Shown: piece after piece, positions 37,841-48,089 of the stretch
Layout of the letters: each line of letters begins with the position of its first letter
Numbering within the stretch: position 1 is the first letter of the stretch
From: Andreprevotia chitinilytica DSM 18519
Lineage (GTDB): Bacteria; Pseudomonadota; Gammaproteobacteria; Burkholderiales; Chitinibacteraceae
Reading direction: 5' to 3'
NCBI RefSeq assembly: GCF_000711875.1
Contig: NZ_JONM01000002.1
Coordinates: forward strand, 128,769-192,768
Length of the DNA: 64,000 bases
Notes under the pieces: generated by a model
Seen by the model: only the letters and a program-made list of their open reading frames with translations
What the model was told of the DNA's origin: nothing
Databases searched by the model: none
Translations under genes and position numbers: made by a program

Positions 37841-38467
37841 ATGGCCAAACTGATTTTGCTCAATAAACCTTACGGCGTGATCTGCCAGTTCTCGCCCAGC
37901 CCGCCGCATCAATGCCTTACCGACTATGTCGCGGTGAAGGATGTCTACCCGGCTGGCCGGCTGGATACTGACTCGGAAGGGCTGCTGCTGCTGACCGACT
38001 CCGGCGCCTTGCAGTCGCGCATTGCCGACCCGAAACACAAGCTGCCCAAGACCTATTGGGTACAAGTGGAAGGCGCGCCGACCGACGCCGATTTGGCCCC
38101 TTTACGCTTAGGGGTCAATTTGGGCGACTTCACGACTCAGCCCGCAAAAGTGCGCGTGATCGATGAGCCGGAGAACCTGTGGCCACGTGATCCACCGGTG
38201 CGCTTTCGGGCCGCGATTCCGACCACGTGGCTGGAGGTCATCATTGCCGAGGGCAAAAACCGACAAGTGCGGCGGATGACGGCGAAGGTGGGCTTTCCGA
38301 CCTTGCGTTTGGTGCGCGCAGCAATTGGCGATTGGACATTGGACGGGCTGCCGCCAGGGCAGTGGCGAGAAGAGCGCGTGGTGATGCCGCGACAGACCAC
38401 GCCGAGCCCACAGAACCCGGAGCGCCCCAAGCAGCGAGGGCGACGTGGTCCGAACAAGACACGGTGA
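37841..38467 (+). CDS. rluE: Pseudouridine synthase, RluE/RsuA type
   Basis: It has 208 residues and isomerises a uridine in 23S rRNA. The catalytic motif GRLDTDSEGLLLLT contains the nucleophile Asp (residue 42), and the GKNRQVRRM motif is conserved. There is no S4 domain at the N-terminus, which fits RluE rather than RsuA. The C-terminus is a basic Pro/Arg-rich tail. It is divergent from icd. Confidence 0.9.
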   Translation: MAKLILLNKPYGVICQFSPSPPHQCLTDYVAVKDVYPAGRLDTDSEGLLLLTDSGALQSRIADPKHKLPKTYWVQVEGAPTDADLAPLRLGVNLGDFTTQPAKVRVIDEPENLWPRDPPVRFRAAIPTTWLEVIIAEGKNRQVRRMTAKVGFPTLRLVRAAIGDWTLDGLPPGQWREERVVMPRQTTPSPQNPERPKQRGRRGPNKTR

Positions 38468-38669
38468 CGTGGTTTGCAATCAAATTGCAGCGAAGATGTC
38501 TTTAGCAAGTCGTCAGTAGAAATGTAAGCTCACGGAGCCAAGACATATTAAAAATCGGGTAACTCGCTCCCCGTTTTTTTATTGGCATGCCGGTATTTCG
38601 CAGTCATGGGCGGGATGCTCGGGTAAAATTGCTTCCTTATATTCTCTAGTTCATTCAAGTTCTTGCCTT

Positions 38670-39140
38670 ATGTGGAAACCTAATGCGACCGTTGCCGCAG
38701 TCGTTGAGCGCGACGGCCGTTTCTTGTTGGTCGAGGAGCGGATTCTCGGCCAGAAGAAACTCAATCAGCCCGCAGGCCATGTCGAACACGGCGAATCGAT
38801 CATCGCAGCCTGCGTGCGCGAAACGCTTGAAGAAACCGCGCACAGCTTCAAACCGACGGCATTGGTTGGTATCTATCAGTGGAGCCCGCCGGAGAAGCCG
38901 GAGCTGACCTATCTGCGTTTTGCCTTCACTGGCGAAATCACGGGCGTGGAAGCCGGGCGTGAGCTCGATAATGGGATCGAGGCCGCCGTATGGCTCAACC
39001 GCGATGAAATCGTCACCCGCGCGGCGGAGCATCGCAGCCCGTTGTTGCTGGCTTGTGTTGATGACTACCTCGCCGGCAAACGTTATCCGTTAGAACTGCT
39101 GCGCGATTTTGATGTCGCTGCACGTGGGGAATCAGCATGA
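38670..39140 (+). CDS. nudJ: Nudix hydrolase NudJ-like
   Basis: It has 156 residues. The Nudix box [20 protein letters not shown] sits near residues 36-58. NudJ hydrolyses hydroxymethylpyrimidine pyrophosphate and nucleoside triphosphates. Its position directly upstream of mnmA, with a 4-base ATGA overlap, is the arrangement seen for nudJ in many proteobacteria and supports the name. Confidence 0.9.
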   Translation: MWKPNATVAAVVERDGRFLLVEERILGQKKLNQPAGHVEHGESIIAACVRETLEETAHSFKPTALVGIYQWSPPEKPELTYLRFAFTGEITGVEAGRELDNGIEAAVWLNRDEIVTRAAEHRSPLLLACVDDYLAGKRYPLELLRDFDVAARGESA

Positions 39141-40207
39141 CCGCCAGCACGCGTGACAAGATCGTTGTTGGCCTCTCTGGTGGCGTGGATTCCAGCGTGA
39201 CCGCGCACTTGCTGAAAGCGCAGGGTTTCGAAGTGCACGGCGTCTTCATGCAGAACTGGGAAGACGACAACAACGACGAATACTGTTCGATCAAGGAAGA
39301 CAGCATGGATGCGATTGCGGTCGCTGATTTGCTGGATATCGACATCGAACTGGTCAATTTCGCTGCTCAATACAAGGACCGCGTGTTCTCGTACTTCCTG
39401 GCCGAATATTCAGCCGGCCGCACGCCGAACCCGGACATCCTGTGCAATAGCGAAATCAAGTTCAAGTGCTTCCTTGACTACGCCATTGAGCTGGGTGGCG
39501 TGAAGATGGCGACTGGTCATTACGCCAGTAACCGTGTTCGTGCGGACGGCCGCACCGAGTTGATTCGTGCCGCAGACCAAAGCAAAGACCAAACCTATTT
39601 TCTGTATCGCCTGTCGCAACAGCAGGTGAGCCAAGCGGTGTTTCCGTTGGGCGGGTTACTGAAAAGCCAGGTGCGCGAGATCGCCGAGCAGATCGGACTG
39701 CCGAACGCCAAGAAGAAAGACAGCACCGGCATCTGTTTCATCGGCGAGCGGCCGTTCCGTGAGTTCCTGAACCGGTATCTGCCGAAAGTGCCCGGCAAGA
39801 TGATCACGCCGGAAGGGCGGGTGATGGGCGAGCACATGGGCTTGATGTATTACACCATCGGCCAGCGCCAAGGGCTTGGCATTGGCGGCGAGGGCTTGCC
39901 GTGGTTCGTAGCGGGCAAGGATATGGCCGCGAATGAGTTGATCGTGGTGCAAGGGCACGATCACCCGCTGCTGCTCAAACCCACGCTGATTGCCAAGGAT
40001 TGCTCATGGATACTCGGCGAGCAGCCGGCAGAGGGGCGTTACACCGCCAAGACGCGCTACCGTCAGCAAGATGCCGCGTGCACGCTGGCGTATATCGACG
40101 GTGGCGTGGAACTGACTTTCGATGAGCCGCAATGGGCCGTGACGCCCGGGCAGTCGATGGTGCTTTACGACGGCGACGTCTGTCTCGGTGGTGGCATCAT
40201 CATGTAA
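39137..40207 (+). CDS. mnmA: tRNA-specific 2-thiouridylase MnmA
   Basis: It has 356 residues and adds sulfur to U34 of Lys, Glu and Gln tRNAs. The PP-loop SGGVDSS (residues 14-20) and the two catalytic cysteines, Cys103 in PDILCN and Cys200 in STGICFIGE, are present. It is coupled to nudJ. A terminator follows 25 bases downstream. Confidence 0.97.
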   Translation: MTASTRDKIVVGLSGGVDSSVTAHLLKAQGFEVHGVFMQNWEDDNNDEYCSIKEDSMDAIAVADLLDIDIELVNFAAQYKDRVFSYFLAEYSAGRTPNPDILCNSEIKFKCFLDYAIELGGVKMATGHYASNRVRADGRTELIRAADQSKDQTYFLYRLSQQQVSQAVFPLGGLLKSQVREIAEQIGLPNAKKKDSTGICFIGERPFREFLNRYLPKVPGKMITPEGRVMGEHMGLMYYTIGQRQGLGIGGEGLPWFVAGKDMAANELIVVQGHDHPLLLKPTLIAKDCSWILGEQPAEGRYTAKTRYRQQDAACTLAYIDGGVELTFDEPQWAVTPGQSMVLYDGDVCLGGGIIM

Positions 40208-40231
40208 TTGCCGCTCGCATGTGGCTGGTAA

Positions 40232-40258
40232 CAAAACGCCCCGTTCTGGGGCGTTTTG
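40232..40258 (+). terminator. Hairpin terminator after mnmA
   Basis: An 11-bp perfect stem (40232-40242 with 40248-40258) with a 5-base loop. The T run is inside the stem, with no long tail, so function is probable rather than certain. Confidence 0.75.
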
Positions 40259-40290
40259 AATTGGTGCGAGGCAGATGTTTAGTCGAACCC

Positions 40291-41229
40291 TTAGTCGAAC
40301 CGTACTTCACGCTCAGAAGCAAACGCCAGCGCTAGCCCACCCACGCCAATATTGACCGCTGCCGTGGTGCTCATTTCGCATAGGTAAACCTGCACGCGGC
40401 GGGCAGTGGCCGCTTGTTTGAGCGCCGCATAACCCGGCATCGCCTCAACCACTTTTGGATCGCCGCCGTAGCTGATGCAGATTGTCGGTGCCAGCAGCCC
40501 TTTGTTCAGCTCATCCAGCGCCGTATCGAACAGCTTTTGCACGCCGGCTTCAAAGCCGCGAACGCGGCCGATTGGCTCGGTCGTGCCTTGGAAGCCGCGG
40601 ATGATGGGCTTGATGTCGAGCGCGCTGCCCAGCAGATAAGAAGCAAATCCGACGCTCTTGTCGCCCTTGCGCCGGGCCTGATTGCGCAACTGGGCGAGAT
40701 CGGCCGGGATCAGGAACGCCTGCGTGGTCTGGGTGAGTTTCTCGATGGTGGCAATGATCACCGATGACGAAGCACCTTCGGCGGCCAGCCGGGCGACTTC
40801 GGCCACGATCAGGCCCTGGCCGGGAAACAGGTTGTTGCTATCGAACACGCGCAGGCTGAATGGGCGGGAATGGCCGGCGGCTTCGCGAATCGGCCGGTAA
40901 TCAGTCAGGATGGCGCGTGCTGCCAAGGACGCGTTTTCAAAGATCTTGCTGCGCGAACTCATGACCGTCAGGCAGAACACATAGTCGAAGTCGACGACCA
41001 GCTGATCGAGAAAACGCTGGCGGATTGCTTCGACGCTGAAGGGCTCGGAAATGTATTCGCTGTCTCCACCAAGCTGGGCATAAAACTGCCGCGTGGCTAC
41101 AGGGTCGCGCCGGTCGATAAAGGTGTTGCCATCATCACGGATGGTGATAGGCAGGATGTCGATGTGATGCCGGTCGAGGAAGTCGCGTGGCAGGTCACAA
41201 CAGGAATCGGTAACGACGCCGATACGCAT
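40291..41229 (-). CDS. DegV-family fatty-acid-binding protein
   Basis: It has 312 residues. The N-terminal TDSCCDLP motif and the SSRSKIFENASLAA segment (fatty-acid head-group contact) mark the DegV family, which in Gram-positives presents fatty acids to FakA kinase. There is no fakA-like gene nearby, so its partner is unknown. The C-terminal half reads ALDIKPIIRG...GRVRGFEAGVQKL, the family lid region. A 7-bp perfect dyad lies about 20 bases upstream of the ATG. Confidence 0.85.
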   Translation of the reverse strand: MRIGVVTDSCCDLPRDFLDRHHIDILPITIRDDGNTFIDRRDPVATRQFYAQLGGDSEYISEPFSVEAIRQRFLDQLVVDFDYVFCLTVMSSRSKIFENASLAARAILTDYRPIREAAGHSRPFSLRVFDSNNLFPGQGLIVAEVARLAAEGASSSVIIATIEKLTQTTQAFLIPADLAQLRNQARRKGDKSVGFASYLLGSALDIKPIIRGFQGTTEPIGRVRGFEAGVQKLFDTALDELNKGLLAPTICISYGGDPKVVEAMPGYAALKQAATARRVQVYLCEMSTTAAVNIGVGGLALAFASEREVRFD

Positions 41230-41249
41230 GGACAGATCCGGAAACGAGT

Positions 41250-41268
41250 AATGATCGTATAGATCATT
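41250..41268. promoter_or_regulatory. Dyad AATGATC-N5-GATCATT upstream of degV-like gene
   Basis: Perfect 7-bp arms (41250-41256 and 41262-41268) centred about 30 bases before the ATG. It could be an operator or a leader hairpin. There is no known regulator nearby to assign. Confidence 0.35.
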
Positions 41269-41385
41269 CAGAGCGGTAATGACACTGTCAATCTAGGCCG
41301 GATGGTACAAGGGCGTTTAAAGCGGATGTTTTGGTGCAATGAAACGCCTTTTGGTGCGACCGAATGATGCAAGGTAGTGCAAAAG

Positions 41386-41410
41386 AAAAGGGGGCAGTGT
41401 GCCCCCTTTT
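41386..41410 (-). terminator. Rho-independent terminator of the DUF945 gene
   Basis: A 10-bp perfect stem (41386-41395 with 41401-41410), a 5-base loop, and a T-rich tail on the minus strand. It lies 19 bases past the DUF945 stop. Confidence 0.88.
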
Positions 41411-41428
41411 CCTTGGTAAAGCGCAGGC

Positions 41429-42946
41429 TTATTTGCCGGCTTGCTTGGCTTCTGGCTTGCTGTTTTCGACCTTGGCCGGTTGCTCCCACGGCATCGGCAC
41501 GCGTGCGCCGTTGAGCGTGAATGCACCTTCCTTCAGGTCTGCCGTGGCGGCCAGCATGTCGCCTTCGACCCGGATCAACTTCTGATTCGCCAGACGGTTG
41601 ATCTGGCCTTCGACGAACTGACCGGCGAGGTAGTCCAGATCAGCCTGCGAGATGCCGGAATCAGCACCGCCGAACATCCGGGTGGCTTGCCAGGCGATCA
41701 CCGTTTCCACGACTTTGCGCGGCACGACAAAGTCGGCATTGGCGTTGAGTTTCTTCACGAACTCGACCGGTTTGTCCAGATCGCCCGGCTGGAAGCCCTT
41801 GAGGCCGACCTTGCCGTTGAAGCGAATTGCACCGTCTGGCAGCTTCACTTCCAGTTTTTCGATCGCCAGCTGCGGATCATGCGTGAGCAGCGGCATACCT
41901 TGTTCGCGGGCGAGCTTGGCGACTTGCGTTGGGTAGTCATTGCAGGTCGTGGCTTGCTTTTGCAGGGCAGTAAACGCGTCGCCCAGTTTGGCGAGTGTCG
42001 GGCCGTGCAGGTGGCGCGCGCTGGTGATCAGCTCGGCCGGGCCATACGGCTTGCCCGATAAGGTGATCTTGTCGATGTTGAAGCGGGCGGTGCCGTCGAT
42101 CAATTCGCCGTTTTCGGTGACTGAACCTTGGTAGCGCGGGCCATCGACCTGGGCGTTCAGTCCTTGCGGCAGATAGGTGAGCAAGCCTGCTGGCAGATCA
42201 ACCTTGAGACTGCCGAGCTTCACCGCGTTGGCGCCCAGCATCAGGCCCGATTTACCGCGCTGATGGTTCGATGTGACGATCAGTTGCGAGAACGAGATGC
42301 CCTTGCCATCTTTGAGGCGGACATCCAGACCAGGCACGCTGGCATCGAATTTCACGCGATTGAAGTCACCGCCGTAATCGACGGTGGCGCTCAACCCTTG
42401 CCACTTGGCCTTGATGCCGGACAGTGCTTCTTCATGTTCGAAGCTCGGCATCGTGATTTGCATCACGCCGTCGTCAGAGAAGCCGATGCGGTTTTCCAGC
42501 GTGATCGGTTTTTGCTCGCCGAAGAAGGAGCTGAGCAGCTTCTGCGTTTCCGGTGCGAACACGAAATCGGTGCTGACCACGGCCTTGTACGGATGCAGGT
42601 TGAAGTGCGTCAGCAAGGGGAGCGGGCCGTGGGTGATGCGTTGGGTATAGGTGACTTCGAACTTGGGTAGCGGCGCGCCTTCCTTTTCCAGCGCGAAGCA
42701 GTAGAACGCCGGGTTGAGCTGCAGCGTGGTGGTCTCGGTCGAGCTGAACCAGCCGCGCTGGTAGCTGCGATCCTTGACGATGAAGTAGGGCAGGCTGGCG
42801 AGCCACTCATGCTGTTTCTGCAGCGTGGTCTCGGCCGCCTGGCCGGCGAAATACGCACCACCGACGTAACCGGCGACCAACACAACCACACTCGCGGATG
42901 CGGCGATCAATACTTTGCGTTTCACGCTGAAAAACCCCTTGTTCAC
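41429..42946 (-). CDS. DUF945 (YdgA) family exported protein
   Basis: It has 505 residues. An N-terminal anchor or signal segment (KRKVLIAASASVVVLVAGYV, residues 9-28) is followed by the DUF945 domain, with WLASLPYFIVKDRSYQRGWFSS-like family features. It is probably anchored in the inner membrane facing the periplasm. E. coli YdgA relatives have no firm function. The C-terminus is Lys/Glu/Pro-rich (KVENSKPEAKQAGK). It has its own terminator and is likely monocistronic. Confidence 0.88.
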   Translation of the reverse strand: MNKGFFSVKRKVLIAASASVVVLVAGYVGGAYFAGQAAETTLQKQHEWLASLPYFIVKDRSYQRGWFSSTETTTLQLNPAFYCFALEKEGAPLPKFEVTYTQRITHGPLPLLTHFNLHPYKAVVSTDFVFAPETQKLLSSFFGEQKPITLENRIGFSDDGVMQITMPSFEHEEALSGIKAKWQGLSATVDYGGDFNRVKFDASVPGLDVRLKDGKGISFSQLIVTSNHQRGKSGLMLGANAVKLGSLKVDLPAGLLTYLPQGLNAQVDGPRYQGSVTENGELIDGTARFNIDKITLSGKPYGPAELITSARHLHGPTLAKLGDAFTALQKQATTCNDYPTQVAKLAREQGMPLLTHDPQLAIEKLEVKLPDGAIRFNGKVGLKGFQPGDLDKPVEFVKKLNANADFVVPRKVVETVIAWQATRMFGGADSGISQADLDYLAGQFVEGQINRLANQKLIRVEGDMLAATADLKEGAFTLNGARVPMPWEQPAKVENSKPEAKQAGK

Positions 42947-43031
42947 AATGCACCAAGCCGGGCAAAGCCCGGCCGGTCTATCCGATGTGCTATCAAATCA
43001 AACTGAGCTTAGAACCTATTTGCGATCTTTT

Positions 43032-43137
43032 GTCCCCTCGCCCACTTGTGGGAGAGGGTTAGGGAGAGGGTGCATAAAAGGACGTTGTCCTTGGCACTAC
43101 CCTCTCCCCCAGTCCCTCTCCCACAAGTGGGCGGGAG
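43032..43137. repeat. CTCTCCC-type intergenic repeat (family C), copy 2
   Basis: Long inverted repeat: 43037-43071 (CCCACTTGTGGGAGAGGGTT...) and 43099-43137 (...CCCTCTCCCACAAGTGGGCG) around a short unique centre. This is the most complete copy, with a CCCACTTGTGGG-type hairpin at each end. It lies between purB and the DUF945 gene. Confidence 0.85.
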
Positions 43138-43178
43138 GAAGCCTGCCGGCAAGAGAAGAGATCGTGACCCGTTGTTTC

Positions 43179-44801
<1,623 letters not shown>

Positions 44802-44894
44802 TTACAAATAAAACCGAAGCCAATGTGCTTCCGAGCCGCGCTCGCCGCAAACCATTGCAGCGTGACGCGTTCGCCAACGAGGATGGAGTCCTTA

Positions 44895-45785
44895 ATGAGT
44901 CAAGTCACCCAACTTACGCCTGAATGGCAGCACTGGATCCAGGACAACCTGGGCCGTGGTTGTACGCCGCAGTCGTTGATCGAAATCATGGTCAGCCAGA
45001 ATTTCGATCCGATGTTCGCCAATGCAATCGTGTTTCACCTGACCACGTCGGGCCAGCAGCCGGTTGTCGATCGGCCGCAAGCCGGTGCACCCACCGCTAC
45101 CCAGCGGACGGCATCGACCGGTTACACCTATGAAACCCCGCGCGTGCCTGCCGTCGGCAACGCGTTCCTGCTGGGGGATCGCGAGGTGCGTGTCGCAGCC
45201 CGGATCGAGAAGCCCTACATCATCGTGTTCGATGGCGTATTGAGCCACGAGGAGTGCGATGAGCTGATCGAGCTGTCGCGCCACAAGCTGGAGCGCTCGA
45301 TGGTGGTCGATCCGACCACCGGCAGCGATGCACTGATTGCCGACCGCACCAGCCACGGCACGTTCTTCGCCCTGAACGAGAACGACTTCATCGCCAAGCT
45401 CGACGCGCGGATTTCCGCTGTGATGCACTGTCCAGTCGAAAACGGCGAGGGCATCCAGATTCTCAATTACCAGACCAGCGGCGAATACAAGCCGCACTTC
45501 GACTACTTCCCGCCCACCGATCCCGGCAGCAAGCGTCACCTCGCCAATGGCGGCCAACGTGTTTCCACCATGGTGATGTATCTGAATGACGTGGAAGAGG
45601 GCGGCGAAACGGTCTTTCCGGAAATCGGCATGACCGTGGCGCCGAAGAAGGGCTCGGCGGTGTATTTCGAGTATTACAACAGCCTCGATCAGGTCGATCC
45701 GCTGACCTTGCACGGCGGCAAGCCCGTCACCAAGGGCGAGAAGTGGATTGCCACCAAGTGGATGCGGCAACGCCGCTTCGGCTAA
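44895..45785 (+). CDS. 2OG-Fe(II) oxygenase, prolyl 4-hydroxylase-like
   Basis: It has 296 residues. The C-terminal catalytic domain (about 105-295) has the iron ligands His201-x-Asp203 (HFDYF) and His273, and Lys283 for 2-oxoglutarate; RVSTMVMYLNDVEEGGET is the P4Hc signature. The first ~95 residues (WIQDNLGRGCTPQSLIEIMV) form a separate extension also found in other betaproteobacterial homologues, as I recall. The substrate is unknown; bacterial relatives hydroxylate EF-Tu or peptides. I chose the ATG at 44895, with GGAG 7 bases upstream. It is monocistronic and divergent from purB. Confidence 0.88.
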   Translation: MSQVTQLTPEWQHWIQDNLGRGCTPQSLIEIMVSQNFDPMFANAIVFHLTTSGQQPVVDRPQAGAPTATQRTASTGYTYETPRVPAVGNAFLLGDREVRVAARIEKPYIIVFDGVLSHEECDELIELSRHKLERSMVVDPTTGSDALIADRTSHGTFFALNENDFIAKLDARISAVMHCPVENGEGIQILNYQTSGEYKPHFDYFPPTDPGSKRHLANGGQRVSTMVMYLNDVEEGGETVFPEIGMTVAPKKGSAVYFEYYNSLDQVDPLTLHGGKPVTKGEKWIATKWMRQRRFG

Positions 45786-46001
45786 GCGCCTGCATTTACC
45801 CGGTTGCCTATTGTTGTGGATAACCTGCGTCAGGAACCCGGCCAAGCCGGGTTCTTACCTATTGGGATGTGGAAACGCCGGCGCTCCTTGGTCGATTCCA
45901 CTCCCCCCGCCCTCGCCGCCGCGAGGGAGCCTCGCTTCGCTCGTCAGTGGCACGGGGGTTTGTTGGTGGCTTCGAAGTTCCACATGTACGAAAAGGACAG
46001 C

Positions 46002-46748
46002 ATGAGCGCGCGCATCGATCTCAACGCCGATTTAGGCGAAGGCTTTCCGTTCGATGTCGCGCTGATGCCGCTGATCACCTCGGCCAATGTCGCCTGCGGC
46101 AGCCACGCCGGCGATGTCGATACCATGCGTGCGACCGTGGCGCTCGCCAGAGCCCACGGCGTGCGGATTGGCGCTCACCCGAGCTATCCGGATCGCGAAG
46201 GCTTCGGTCGTCGCCATATCGAAATGAGCCCATCCAGACTGGCGATCGAGATCACCGCTCAGCTGTGGTCATTGAAAGCCGTCTGCTTCGAGGCCGATGA
46301 GTCGTTTGCCTACGTCAAACCGCATGGCGCGCTCTACAACGAAGCCGCGCGTGACCCGGCGCTGGCTGATCTGATTGCCAACACCGTGCACGAAATCGAC
46401 CGTGGCCTGGCCTTGATGGGCTTGGCGGGCAGCGAGCTGATCGCCGCTGGCGAGCGTGCCGGGCTCGCCACCATTTCCGAAGCATTTGCCGATCGCGCTT
46501 ACTCAGCAGACGGTCGCTTGGTGCCGCGAGATCAGCCCGGCGCAGTGCTGGACGACGAAGAAGCGCTCGCACAGGTATTGAGCCTGATCGAGCGCGGCGG
46601 CGTGATTGCGAACGATGGTTCCTGGCTGCCGTTACGGGCGGATTCGATCTGCGTACACGGTGACAATCCGCACGCATTGGATTTTCTGCGTGCCTTGCGT
46701 GCGCGGCTGGCTGAGCGTTCGGTGACGATCGCGGCGGCTTTGCCTTGA
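46002..46748 (+). CDS. pxpA: 5-oxoprolinase subunit A (LamB/YcsF family)
   Basis: It has 248 residues. The start MSARIDLNADLGEGFPFD and motifs NVACGSHAGD, GAHPSYPDREGFGRR and YVKPHGALYN are characteristic of PxpA, which with PxpB and PxpC cleaves 5-oxoproline to glutamate using ATP. I chose the ATG at 46002, with AAAGGAC 6 bases upstream. No pxpB or pxpC gene is adjacent, so the subunits must be encoded elsewhere, or this protein acts alone. Confidence 0.92.
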   Translation: MSARIDLNADLGEGFPFDVALMPLITSANVACGSHAGDVDTMRATVALARAHGVRIGAHPSYPDREGFGRRHIEMSPSRLAIEITAQLWSLKAVCFEADESFAYVKPHGALYNEAARDPALADLIANTVHEIDRGLALMGLAGSELIAAGERAGLATISEAFADRAYSADGRLVPRDQPGAVLDDEEALAQVLSLIERGGVIANDGSWLPLRADSICVHGDNPHALDFLRALRARLAERSVTIAAALP

Positions 46749-46846
46749 ACGCGAAACCAATGATGTTCACATAGGGAAGGCGGCAGGCTGCCGGTCGAGC
46801 GTCAGCCAGCGTAAAATGCCGGCTTTCGGCGTTTTGAGAACCGTTG

Positions 46847-47656
46847 ATGTCCCGCTCCCTGCCTTCCCATCCCATTGGTGTGTTCGATTCCGGCGTTGGC
46901 GGGCTCACCGTCGTGCGTGCGCTGATGGATCGGCTGCCGTTCGAAGACATCGTTTATTTCGGTGATACCGCCCGCGTGCCCTACGGCGTGAAGTCAGTGT
47001 CGACCATCCAGAGCTTCACGCAACAGATCGCCGATTTTCTGCTGCGGCAAGACGTCAAACTGTTGATCATCGCCTGCAACACCATGGCCGCCGTGGCTGC
47101 CGATGCGGTGCGGGCGCGATCGCCAGTGCCGGTACTCGATGTCATCGAAGCCGGTGCCAGAAACGCGGTGGCACGCACCAACAGCAACAGCATCGGCGTG
47201 ATCGGTACGCCGACCACCATCAATTCCAACGCCTACGCCCGCGCCATTCACCAGCTCAACCCGGATTGCCGCGTTTACTCGCAAGCCTGCCCGTTGTTCG
47301 TGCCGCTGGTCGAAGAAGGCTGGCTGGATCACCCGGTCACGAAGATGACGGCGCAGGAATACCTCAAGCCGGTCTTCGTCGAGCAAATCGACACCCTTGT
47401 CCTCGGTTGCACCCATTACCCGCTGATCAAACCGCTGTTGCTCGATGTGGTGGGCGACCGCATGCAATTGGTCGATTCGGCGCTGTCCATCGCGGATCAG
47501 ACTGCCGAGTTGCTGCAATCGCGTGGTCTTGCCAATCCAAGTCGCGAGATACCGGACTACCGCTACGTGGTGACGGATGTGCCGGTGAAATTCCAGACCA
47601 TTGGCGAGCGCTTCCTTGGGCGTAGTCTCAACCAGATTGAACGGGTGGACCTGTAG
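46847..47656 (+). CDS. murI: Glutamate racemase
   Basis: It has 269 residues and supplies D-glutamate for peptidoglycan. The two catalytic cysteines are Cys77 in IACNTMAA and Cys188 in LGCTHYPL. The start HPIGVFDSGVGGLTV is conserved. The preferred start is the ATG at 46847, with a TTG one codon earlier as an alternative. Leader and ribosome site are weak. Confidence 0.96.
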   Translation: MSRSLPSHPIGVFDSGVGGLTVVRALMDRLPFEDIVYFGDTARVPYGVKSVSTIQSFTQQIADFLLRQDVKLLIIACNTMAAVAADAVRARSPVPVLDVIEAGARNAVARTNSNSIGVIGTPTTINSNAYARAIHQLNPDCRVYSQACPLFVPLVEEGWLDHPVTKMTAQEYLKPVFVEQIDTLVLGCTHYPLIKPLLLDVVGDRMQLVDSALSIADQTAELLQSRGLANPSREIPDYRYVVTDVPVKFQTIGERFLGRSLNQIERVDL

Positions 47657-47659
47657 ACA

Positions 47660-47679
47660 TCTTTCATTGAAATGAAAGA
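47660..47679. promoter_or_regulatory. Palindrome TCTTTCATTGAAATGAAAGA upstream of cidA
   Basis: 8-bp perfect arms (47660-47667 and 47672-47679) around TGAA. It lies 3 bases past the murI stop and 68 bases before the cidA ATG. It could be an operator for the cidA-lrgB pair or a weak transcript end; there is no T tract. Confidence 0.4.
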
Positions 47680-47747
47680 GTATGGCAAGGTCATGATCGT
47701 GTTCTTGCCCGGTATCGCTACGAAACCCATCTCAACGGAGCCTGCCC

Positions 47748-48089
47748 ATGCTCTTTGGCATCACGCTGTTGATCCTGTTTCAACTCGCTGGCGAGTTGCT
47801 CAGCCGCGGTTTTGGCCTGCCAATACCGGGGCCGGTAATGGGCATGCTGCTGCTGGCAGCTTGGTGCCTGATTCAACGTGGCACCGATGAACGCGTCGCG
47901 AAGGTGGCGGAGGGCTTGCTGGGGTATCTCGGCCTGCTGTTCGTGCCGGCCGGTGTCGGCTTGATGGCGCTGGGGCCCATGCTCAAGGCAAACGGACTGG
48001 CGATTGTGGCCGTTGTGCTGGTATCGCTGGTGGTCACGCTCTCGGTGACTGGTTTGCTGCTCAAATGGCTATTGGCGAGGCGCAAATGA
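47748..48089 (+). CDS. cidA: CidA/LrgA-family holin-like protein
   Basis: It has 113 residues and four hydrophobic segments. The family motif GLPIPGPVMGMLLL is present at about residues 23-36. The CidA/LrgA family forms small membrane proteins affecting murein hydrolase activity and, in other bacteria, metabolite export. It overlaps lrgB by 4 bases (ATGA). Confidence 0.9.
   Translation: MLFGITLLILFQLAGELLSRGFGLPIPGPVMGMLLLAAWCLIQRGTDERVAKVAEGLLGYLGLLFVPAGVGLMALGPMLKANGLAIVAVVLVSLVVTLSVTGLLLKWLLARRK

Noticed and set aside
38553-38581. Possible terminator ATCGGG...CCCCG followed by Ts after the RluE-type gene
   Set aside because: Stem of only 4-5 bp with a long loop; not convincing enough to list as a feature.
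45834-45854. GAACCCGGC/GCCGGGTTC hairpin after the prolyl-hydroxylase-like gene
   Set aside because: A good 9-bp stem but no T tract and no second copy in the window; it could be a weak terminator or a repeat fragment, so it is left unassigned.
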